Source: Neotamlana sargassicola
Lineage (GTDB): Bacteria > Bacteroidota > Bacteroidia > Flavobacteriales > Flavobacteriaceae
Length of the DNA: 64,000 nucleotides
Assembly: GCF_020523965.1 (NCBI RefSeq)
Contig: NZ_JAJAPX010000005.1
Location: 278,769 to 342,768 of the forward strand
Direction of reading: 5' to 3'
A model generated the notes under the pieces. The model was not told where the DNA came from and ran no database searches. It saw only the letters and a program-made list of their open reading frames with translations. Within the stretch, counting starts at the first letter, position 1, and every line of letters begins with the position of its first letter. The position numbers and the translations under genes are program-made. Shown here in pieces: positions 18,607 to 27,100 of the stretch.

Positions 18607-19983
18607 ATGAAAAAAGAATTACCCTTAGTTATTGATAAAATCGTGAATAACGATTTATGTACGGGTTGTGGTATATGTGTGAGTTTCTGTGAAAATAAAG
18701 CTCTTAAAATGGAGTGGAATGAATATGGTTTTTTAGTTCCAAATCAAATAGGAGAATGTGATAATGATCAATCTTGCATATCTGTTTGTCCTTTTAACCC
18801 TAATCCCGAACCAGAGGTTAAAACAGAAACTGAAATTGCAGATTTTGTTTTTGAAGATACGCCAACAACAAAACGATTGAAAAAAATTGGTAAATATGAA
18901 AATACTTATGTAGGCTATTCAAAGAAACATAGGGAAACTTCTTCGTCTGGGGGTATTGCAACTTATGTGTCTAAAGAATTACTTAAGAGAGGAATTGTAA
19001 AGCATGTATTAAATGTTAAATCTATCGAAAATAGATTTGAATATGTAATAACCAGTGATGAGAATACTTTGTTGAGTACAGCAAAAACCAGATACTTTCC
19101 TGTTACTATGGAAAAAGTGTTTTCTGAAATTGAAAAATTAGAGGGAAACGTAGCCATAGTAGGCATACCCTGTTTTTTAAAAGGAGTACGATTAGCTCAA
19201 TATAAAAATAAAGCTCTCAATGAGAAAATAGTTTTTACTATAGGTATAATATGTGGTGGGGTAAAGAGTAAGTTTTTTACAGAGTATTTAATTCAAAAAG
19301 CGGGTTTGCCTCATACCAGTGACGAAATAGAGCAGACTGAGTATAGAATTAAAGATTTTGAAAGTTCTGCTGGTGATTATTCTTTTGGAATAAAAATAAA
19401 AGGATCGAATGAAACACAATCTGTAAAAATGAAAGGTCTTGGCGATATGTGGGGGACAGGGCTGTTTAAATCAAATGCATGTGATTTTTGTGATGATGTA
19501 TCAGCTGAACTAGCTGATATATCTTTGGGAGATGCATGGATTAAGCCTTTTGTAGATGAAGGTGCAGGAAATAATGTTATTGTTACTCGATCCAATATAG
19601 CAGAAAGAATTATTCAAGAAGGGATATTAAATGGTGAACTTAAAATAGAACAAATTAAAGAAGAAGAGTTTATAAAATCTCAAAAAGGAAGTTATCGTCA
19701 TAGACAAGAAGCTTTAAATTTTAGACTTAAAACTTCTAAGATTTCTGAGTTACCACCAAAACGAGATTATTCTAATAAACTATCATTTGAAGTAAAGCTG
19801 ATACAAAAACTTAGAATGAAAACTAGGAAACAGAGTTTGTTAATATGGAAAAAGGAAAAAAACAGTGAGGAGTTTGATAAAAAAATGGCACCTCTTTTAT
19901 CTAAACTCAAAAGAGTTACAAAATTGGGGCATTATAAAAGAGAAATTATAGATAGGGTAAAGGTCAAATTAAGATTTAAGTAA
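18607..19983 (+). CDS. Ferredoxin/FrhB-FdhB family protein (coenzyme F420 hydrogenase beta-like)
   Basis: Iron-sulfur protein of 458 residues. The N-terminal ferredoxin domain has CTGCGICVSFC and a second cluster ligand set CISVCPFNP within the first 65 residues. The following domains correspond to the FrhB/FdhB N- and C-terminal regions (SSSGGIATYVSKELLKRGIV, IVGIPCFLKGVRL, CDFCDDVSAELADISLGDAW). In F420-using archaea the family passes electrons to F420; flavobacteria do not make F420, so here it is probably a flavin/Fe-S reductase acting with the adjacent pyruvyl transferase. Its reaction in polysaccharide loci is not established. Confidence 0.85.
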   Translation: MKKELPLVIDKIVNNDLCTGCGICVSFCENKALKMEWNEYGFLVPNQIGECDNDQSCISVCPFNPNPEPEVKTETEIADFVFEDTPTTKRLKKIGKYENTYVGYSKKHRETSSSGGIATYVSKELLKRGIVKHVLNVKSIENRFEYVITSDENTLLSTAKTRYFPVTMEKVFSEIEKLEGNVAIVGIPCFLKGVRLAQYKNKALNEKIVFTIGIICGGVKSKFFTEYLIQKAGLPHTSDEIEQTEYRIKDFESSAGDYSFGIKIKGSNETQSVKMKGLGDMWGTGLFKSNACDFCDDVSAELADISLGDAWIKPFVDEGAGNNVIVTRSNIAERIIQEGILNGELKIEQIKEEEFIKSQKGSYRHRQEALNFRLKTSKISELPPKRDYSNKLSFEVKLIQKLRMKTRKQSLLIWKKEKNSEEFDKKMAPLLSKLKRVTKLGHYKREIIDRVKVKLRFK

Positions 19984-19990
19984 GAGAGTT

Positions 19991-20539
19991 ATGGATGACG
20001 ATTTTAAGTTAAACAAGTATCAAGAAGAAAAACCAAGATTTCTTTTACGGATTTTATGGGCAATAATAAACCGAACAATATTTAGATTAATAATAGGGAA
20101 AAAACTCTTTTTTTTAAGAGTAGGTTTGCTTAAAATTTTTGGAGCTAAATTACATAATAGAGTATTAATTTATCCATCCTGTATAATCTTCGCCCCATGG
20201 AATTTAAAAGTTGATTCTTATTCTTGTATAGGCCCTAATACTGAAATCTATAATAAAGCAGAAGTGGTTATAGGAAAGAATGCAGTAATATCTCAAGGGA
20301 GTTATGTTTGTAGTTCATCTCATGATATTTCTAAAAAAATCCTTCCTTTAGTGTCTAAGCCTATAAAAATCGGAGATAATGTATGGGTGGCAGCAGATAC
20401 TTTTATAGGTCCTGGTGTAACTATTGGTGAAGGCGCTGTAGTAGGTGCAAGAGCAGCTGTTTTTAAAGATGTTGAGCCATGGGCGGTTGTTGGAGGTAAT
20501 CCGGCTAAGTTTATTAAAAAAAGAGAATTAAAAGAATAG
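19991..20539 (+). CDS. Putative colanic-acid-type acetyltransferase, hexapeptide family
   Basis: 182-residue LbH acyltransferase (WcaF/WcaB-like). Hexapeptide turns run from about residue 60 to 165: LKVDSYSCIGPNTEIYNKAE, VVIGKNAVISQGSYVCSSSH (His is the likely catalytic base), IKIGDNVWVAADTFIGPGVT and IGEGAVVGARAAVFKDVEPW, ending VVGGNPAKFIKKR. It is expected to O-acetylate a sugar using acetyl-CoA. It is the second acyltransferase of the locus, separated from the F420-like gene by 7 bp. Confidence 0.85.
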   Translation: MDDDFKLNKYQEEKPRFLLRILWAIINRTIFRLIIGKKLFFLRVGLLKIFGAKLHNRVLIYPSCIIFAPWNLKVDSYSCIGPNTEIYNKAEVVIGKNAVISQGSYVCSSSHDISKKILPLVSKPIKIGDNVWVAADTFIGPGVTIGEGAVVGARAAVFKDVEPWAVVGGNPAKFIKKRELKE

Positions 20540-20644
20540 ATTATTAAAGAACTATCATTCAAGTAGCTTAAATATTTAGAGCTTTAAAATAAAACCTGAT
20601 TATGGTGTTAATCACAATAGATCAACCAAACAAACCTTAAACTT

Positions 20645-21481
20645 ATGAATAATGTTTTAGATTTAACAATAGCTATACCAGTAAAAAATGAAGAGAAGAA
20701 TTTATTAGGATGTATTGAAGCAATTGGAGATGATTTTGCGAAGCAAATACTTATAATAGATTCTGGTAGTACTGATGCGACTATTAATATAGCTAAATCT
20801 AATGGTGTTGATGTTGTAGATTTTAAATGGGATGGAAAATTTCCTAAAAAGCGTAATTGGTTTTTACGCAATTATAATCTAACGACAAAGTGGGTGCTTT
20901 TTTTAGATGCCGATGAATATTTGACTGAAGATTTTAAAAATGAATTGAGACTAAAGATTAATACAGATATCGTAGGATTTTGGCTTAATTACACCATTTA
21001 TTTTATGGGAAAAAAGCTAAAAGGAGGCTATCCATTAAACAAGTTAGCTTTATTTCAAGTTGGTGCTGGCGAATATGAACGCATTGATGAAGACAAGTGG
21101 AGTAAACTGGATATGGAAATTCATGAGCATCCTATTCTTAATGGCGAAATTGGTTATATTAAAAGTAAAATAGATCATAGAGATTTTAGAGGCGTTTCGC
21201 ATTATATGGATAAACATAATGAATATGCCTCATGGGAAGCATACCGCTATATAAAAACGATTAACGATGAAGCGGCCAAAGCAAAATGGACATGGAAGCA
21301 AAAAATAAAATATAAATTAATGCGAAGTTCATTAATTGGACCAATTTATTTTATAGGAAGTTTTGTGTTTTACGGGGGATGGAAAGATGGAGCCACAGGT
21401 TTTGCCTTCGCCATTTTAAAAATGTCATATTTTACACAAATTTATTGTAAAATTAAAGAGTTAAGTAATAACGAAGAATAA
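20645..21481 (+). CDS. Glycosyltransferase family 2 protein
   Basis: 278-residue GT-A inverting transferase, similar to the WaaE/KdtX-like group. LTIAIPVKNEEKNLLGCIEA opens the domain, QILIIDSGSTDATINIAKS is the nucleotide-binding core, KKRNWFLRN and WVLFLDADEYLTEDF give the metal-binding DAD, and GVSHYMDKHNEYASWEA is typical of the group. A hydrophobic stretch near 235-260 (IGPIYFIGSFVFYGG) probably associates with the membrane. Confidence 0.86.
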   Translation: MNNVLDLTIAIPVKNEEKNLLGCIEAIGDDFAKQILIIDSGSTDATINIAKSNGVDVVDFKWDGKFPKKRNWFLRNYNLTTKWVLFLDADEYLTEDFKNELRLKINTDIVGFWLNYTIYFMGKKLKGGYPLNKLALFQVGAGEYERIDEDKWSKLDMEIHEHPILNGEIGYIKSKIDHRDFRGVSHYMDKHNEYASWEAYRYIKTINDEAAKAKWTWKQKIKYKLMRSSLIGPIYFIGSFVFYGGWKDGATGFAFAILKMSYFTQIYCKIKELSNNEE

Positions 21482-21490
21482 TTTTTACCT

Positions 21491-21892
21491 ATGCGGTTTA
21501 TTTTTTGGTGGGGCATTTTAATTTTCGGAATAGTAGTCGTGCTGTATTTTAGTTGGATTAAAAGCCCAAGATTTGAATATAACCAATGGGTCCCTTCGTT
21601 TTTGGCTAAATGGGCAGATAAGCATGAAAACGATAATGTAAGAACGGCAGTCCCTTTAGTGTTTTTAGGTTTGGTTGCAGGAGGTTACTTAATTTACCGT
21701 AAGTTAGGGAAAAATAAATGGCTAATATGTTGGCTAGGTTTAAATGCTTTAGTGGTTATTGCAGAATTAGGGCAACTGTTTTTGCCATTACGATCGCCCG
21801 ATTTTAAAGATGTGTTCTGGGGTGCATTTGGAGCAGGTATAGGTCTAGGGGTTATGTTTATTATAAAACCTTTAGTTTTAAAAATAAAATAA
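21491..21892 (+). CDS. VanZ-like family membrane protein
   Basis: 133-residue integral membrane protein with four hydrophobic segments (about 4-22, 50-66, 72-90 and 105-128). ELGQLFLPLRSPDFKDVFWG is the VanZ-like signature: Glu and Gln in one helix, then a conserved R-x-x-D-x-x-D-V stretch. Function in polysaccharide loci is not established; VanZ itself confers modest teicoplanin resistance in enterococci. It lies 9 bp after the GT2 gene and 1 bp before the last transferase. Confidence 0.75.
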   Translation: MRFIFWWGILIFGIVVVLYFSWIKSPRFEYNQWVPSFLAKWADKHENDNVRTAVPLVFLGLVAGGYLIYRKLGKNKWLICWLGLNALVVIAELGQLFLPLRSPDFKDVFWGAFGAGIGLGVMFIIKPLVLKIK

Positions 21893-21893
21893 T

Positions 21894-23150
21894 ATGTCGA
21901 CAACAAAAAAACGGATTTTATTAATTGGGTATAACTTTTCGCCAGAACCAACAGGTATTGGCAAATACAGTGGGGAAATGATATATTGGTTAGCAAACCA
22001 TGGGTACGATTGCATGGTGTTAACTACTTACCCATATTACCCGTATTGGAAAGTACAAGAACCCTATTATAAAAAACGATGTTGGTATACTAAGGAAGTA
22101 GAGGAGTTTGGCTCAGGGGGGCGAATTACTAATTATAGATGCCCCATGTATGTCCCAGAGGAACCTACTGGTAAAAAGCGCATGCTACTAGATTTATCCT
22201 TTATGTTTTCGGCCTTTTTACAACTTTTAAAGTTGTTGTTTGTTAAAAAATTCGATGCCGTAATTACGGTAGTGCCTTCGTTTCAGTTTGGGCTTTTAGG
22301 CTGCTTTTACCAATGGATAAAAGGAGGGAAATCGGTGTATCATATTCAAGATATGCAAATTGAAGCGGCTCAAGATTTAAACATGATCAGCTCTAAAAGA
22401 GTATTGAATATACTATTTGCAGTGGAACGTTTCATTTTTAAACACACCGATATAATTAGTACCATTTCCGAAAAAATGGTATCCAAAGTGCAAGCCAAGG
22501 CCAAAAAAGAAGTGGTTTTATTTCCTAATTGGTCCGATACCAAGTTTTTTAAGCCCCTAACTAATCAAGAGGAACTGAAAATAGAATTTGGTTTCAAGGC
22601 AAATAACAAGGTGGTGCTGTATTCTGGTGCCATTGGTGAGAAACAAGGTTTGGAGAGCATAATTTATGCAGCCGAAACTTTAAAAAACCAACAAGATATA
22701 AAATTTGTAATCTGTGGTACGGGGCCTTACAAAGAAAAATTACAACAGCTAACCCAAAATTTAGGTCTTGAAAATGTAAACTTCTTGCCCTTGCAACCTT
22801 TTGAAAAGTTTAATGCCTTTTTAAATATGGCCGATCTGCATTTAGTAATTCAAAAAGCTAAAGCCAGCGACTTGGTCATGCCATCAAAACTAACAACCAT
22901 TTTATCTGTTGGCGGACTTGCTCTCATTACGGCAAATAGCGATTCAGGCTTACATGTCTTAACTCAAAAGTATAGGATGGGAATGCTGGTAGAAGCAGAA
23001 AATCAAGAGGCTTTAAATAAGGGAATAGCAGAAGCCTTAAGCGGTGAACATAATGAAGAGCTAAAACAGAACGCACGAGACTATGCTAAGCGTTATTTAG
23101 ATATAAATAGTGTGATGAAAGATTTTGAACAAGTAATGAATAAAAATTAA
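21894..23150 (+). CDS. WcaI-like glycosyltransferase (GT4)
   Basis: 418-residue GT-B enzyme resembling colanic acid WcaI. The N-terminus ILLIGYNFSPEPTGIGKYSG followed by MVLTTYPYYPYWK is highly typical. A donor domain shows KVVLYSGAIGEKQGLESIIY, FVICGTGPYKEKL, and ADLHLVIQKAKASDLVMPSK in place of the standard EX7E block, then GGLALITANSDSGLH. WcaI acts as a fucosyltransferase in E. coli; with fcl and gmd at 30687-32951, fucose transfer is a reasonable guess but not proven. It is the last intact gene of the plus-strand run. Confidence 0.84.
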   Translation: MSTTKKRILLIGYNFSPEPTGIGKYSGEMIYWLANHGYDCMVLTTYPYYPYWKVQEPYYKKRCWYTKEVEEFGSGGRITNYRCPMYVPEEPTGKKRMLLDLSFMFSAFLQLLKLLFVKKFDAVITVVPSFQFGLLGCFYQWIKGGKSVYHIQDMQIEAAQDLNMISSKRVLNILFAVERFIFKHTDIISTISEKMVSKVQAKAKKEVVLFPNWSDTKFFKPLTNQEELKIEFGFKANNKVVLYSGAIGEKQGLESIIYAAETLKNQQDIKFVICGTGPYKEKLQQLTQNLGLENVNFLPLQPFEKFNAFLNMADLHLVIQKAKASDLVMPSKLTTILSVGGLALITANSDSGLHVLTQKYRMGMLVEAENQEALNKGIAEALSGEHNEELKQNARDYAKRYLDINSVMKDFEQVMNKN

Positions 23151-24149
23151 AAGCGGGAATTACTAGGGCTTATAAAGCTAATTAAAAATGAATATAGTCT
23201 TTAGTATAAATGGAGTCGGGCTTGCAGGCTAAGGTGTAACCTTCAATTTGTAATTAATTGTTCTAATACAGAACTAAACTTAGTGTTTCAATCTTCTAAC
23301 ATAAACAATTCAAATAAACAAAATATACAAACACTTGTTTCTAGTGAAAATTTCACGCGGAGGTGTTGTACTTATATATAGTATATATATTGATACAAAA
23401 AAATGAATTTAGCCATTTAAATGCTTTGCAGGGCGAATTATACCTCATGAAGTTCTATTAATTCCTGAATAACGAAGGCTGAGCGCTATATTTAGATGGA
23501 GGCCTGCTTGTCCTTTTAGATTTACTGGAGTTAAAGGATTTTAACTTTTATAGGAAAATTTTAGGAGCATTATACGAGTCTAACATTGCATATACCTTGG
23601 ATAAAAGATTTTTTCTGGATAAATTAAACTGGAAGAATACAAAGGCTTGCCTTATTTCAGGGGCAAAATTGTTTAATTTAAAACAAATTAGAATATGAAA
23701 TATAGACGTCAAAGTAAAAGCTTTAATTGTAAAATATCCATTAGATCTAAAATCTAACGATCAAACGGTATTATAAATCATGACAAATGAAGATTTTGCT
23801 TTACTAAATAAGAAATAAAATGTAATGTGAAGGTCAGAAACAAAAGATTGGATGAACCTAGAATCTAAAATAATTCATTTCGGTGGAACGCCTTAATCTT
23901 GGTATTTGATGGGAGAAATAAGACGCAATGGATATAGATATTGTAGCGATTATGGCACTAGACACTGGAAAAAACAATATTGTAAAACGAATGTTAATAA
24001 GCAAAAAAGAGCTTGGTAAATCAGTATCATAAAATATTTAAAATAAAGCTGTTTTTAAAATAGTCGAACGTAAAAAAAACAATGTAGTTTTACACATCGT
24101 GACGCTTATACTAAATGAAACAAATAACAAAACAATAAGAACTAAAAAC
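23151..24149. other. About 1 kb without an intact gene, with decayed coding remnants
   Basis: No ORF over 75 codons. A 71-codon open frame without a start runs 23483-23698 (plus strand) and reads like protein (LDGGLLVLLDLLELKDFNFY...). Two short overlapping frames lie at 23909-24019 (reading ...GYRYCSDYGTRHWKKQYC...) and 23928-24032. These look like decayed genes or an insertion-element relic between the transferase run and the minus-strand FN3/SGNH operon. Repeated ATATAT steps occur near 23372-23390. I do not recognise the parents. Confidence 0.4.
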
Positions 24150-27100
24150 TTATTGTCGTGTAACTAAAAATTGTGGGTACGGATCAGGTGTTTCATCTAT
24201 AATAACAGTTGGTACTCCACTTTCTATATTTACTAAAAGTTTATTTAACGAGCTTACCGAACTCATTGTCGTATTACTTAACACACCATTATCAACAGTA
24301 CCTAAATCACCTGTTATTGTACTATTCATTATGTAAATTTCAATAGGGTTAACATCGTCTTGCATTAAAGGTATATTATCGTTGAAATTACATCCCTCTG
24401 CATAAACTTTTAAAATATCAAAAACGGTAGTTGTATTATTATTGCTAAAATTGCAAGAATAAAAACTACTTGGGCTTTGTTGTGTAATAACGGCACTTCC
24501 AGTATGATTAGTAAAATCGCAATTTATAAAAACAGGCGCATTGTTTAAATACATATCTACTGCAACACCATTACCATCAAATTCACAATTTACCCAAGCG
24601 TTTAAGTTATTAGGTCTACCTGCGGACATACTGAAACCTACATCACAATTAATAATTTGACAATTATAAAAAACAGTCTTGTCTATGTACATAATGTCGC
24701 TTTGAGTAGTACTAGATGCTGGATTTCTTTCTTGATATAAACCTCTAGTACAGTCAATAAAATTTACATTTTCAAATAAATTATTATCCAAACCAAAGAA
24801 ACGATACAAATGTATGCCGTTGGTTTGGTTTCTAAATACAACATCTTGCCAAACCATACTCGTAACCATAAAGCCAGTTCCTTCAACTAAAGGAGCTATG
24901 TAAACACCAGTTTCACCACCTTGTAAAGTCAAACTTCGTAAGTGTATTTTTTTATTTGTAGCATTGTCTTTAAAACTTATTAATGGGAAATCATCTGTTA
25001 ATCCTACAATAGCAGTTTTACCTGTTCCAGAACCTATAATACCTTCTTCATTATCTAAATTTAATGTTGAGCTTATGTAATAAATACCTTCAGGTAAATT
25101 AGCAATACCGTTAGCATCAATTAAACCTTGTATATAACTTGTGCTATCTGTTTGACCGTTTCTATCTGTAGCCCACGAAGCACCTGTCGGGTTAGGTATA
25201 TTAGGTAAATTAGGTCGGTCTATTGGTGTTAATTCTGTATTTTTTATAATATCTATAAAATTAGATTTTATAGTAGCATCTGTTATTGTTGAGCTTTGTA
25301 ACGAACCATTGTAGTATAATTTACGGTCATTGTCATGTGCTAATATATCAAACCCACTTCCCAGTTTTGTGTAGTCCGTTCTATTATTAATTAAATAAGC
25401 ATTAGTGTTTGCTTGTATGGTATCATTACCGCCAAAAGCAGCCATGTTATTCTTGAGTATAGTAAGATTATCGGATTGAATATCAAAAACAGGGGTTTGA
25501 CCTTCGCTATACCCATTACTTCCGTTTATATCGGTAAGAACAACTTTATCAGAACCAGTAACAAAAGTCATAGCATTATCACCTTGGTCTGTTAAATTCC
25601 AACCCTCGGCATCTAAGCCTACTATTGTTATATCTTCTACATTATAATAATTTCCAGAATCGCCAGCGGGAGTTAAATGATTAACCCACATTTGCAAATT
25701 ACTGTAGCTAGGTGTGCTTGAATTTCCGTGCCATTCGATTTGAGGTAGACTACCGCCATGAGGCCAGTGTTTAATGATGTTATTATTTCTAAAATAACCA
25801 CTAACAGAACAATCCCAATCAAGACGGCCATTAAGATTTATTATTTTATTTTCTTCAAATATGGCACCATCAAAATATATGCTTGTCGCTCTAAGGTTTT
25901 TAAAAGTGTTATTGTTTACAGAAGCGCCCGATTCTATGGTAATAGTGGCGTAATTAATACCATCTAATAAAATACCGCTGCTACCTGACTCTACAGTAAT
26001 AGATGGAACTAATGTTGTATTTACAATACCGTATATTTTATCATTGCTGTCTAAGTATATTGTACCTGCGCCTTGACCGTAATTTCCAGCTTCCAATCTA
26101 ACCGAACCATGAGTGTCTATCGCGCTTTGTAAGCCTGATACGCTAGAACCCTCAACGGGATATAAGTAAGCATTTAAGAAATCGTCCTCACCGGGCATAT
26201 TCTCAGGCAGGTTTGATGATGTATCTTTAATTAATTTATCTGGCACGATGTCTTCAAAAATATATTTACAAACCCTATCGACAAAAGCCTCTTTAAGAGC
26301 GAGGTAACCAGCTCCAGAAGGGTGTAATTCGTCACCACTTTCATAGTCTGGATATCCGTTATACATAATTACATAAGGTTGGTAAAAGCTTTGCCCATCG
26401 CTATAAGCAAATTCTGGTGTGCGTTCTAATATTGTAGGTATAATAATATTATCATTCCAAGGTTTTGTACCAGTACTTTCATCTGCATAGGCTGTACCAT
26501 CGATGTCTATAAAAGGTGATTCTATTAAAACAGGAGTAAAACCTTTAGCTTCTATGGCATCTAAAATATAATCTAAATCAGCTTTAGTATTATCGATATA
26601 AGTTTGAGTGACATTACTAAAAGGATTGTTGTTATTAGTGTCATTAACCCCCAACATTACAACGCAATAGGTGTCTATTGTTGCATCGTAAGCATAATTA
26701 GCTAAAACATGATCTATTCTGTTTTTTGTACTTGGTATAGTGTGCCCTGGAATGCCTTCACAATGAACAGAAACAGTTTCGTCTGGATAGCTCGCATTTA
26801 TTCTCGCGACAGCCTGCGATTCTAAATTTCCGTTTGGTGTGTACATAGAGTACGTCCAACTATCGCCAATCATTATAAAACGAGTTGAAGTATAGGTTGT
26901 TGTGCTTAAAGTGCTAAATATTTCAGAATCACTAGCGTTAGACGTATTACTGGACGCATCAAAAGCGCTGATAAATACCGTATAGTCCGTCTCAGGACTA
27001 AGGCCTGTAAGCGTATAGTTACTAACCGCGCCAACAGAAGTAAAAAGCGTATCATTAATATAAATTTCATAGCCAGTAACGCCTATATTATCCGTAGATG

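Noticed and set aside
23367..23395. ATATAT-rich steps considered as a CRISPR or simple repeat
   Set aside because: Too short and irregular; no repeated spacer pattern. No CRISPR array was seen anywhere in the window.
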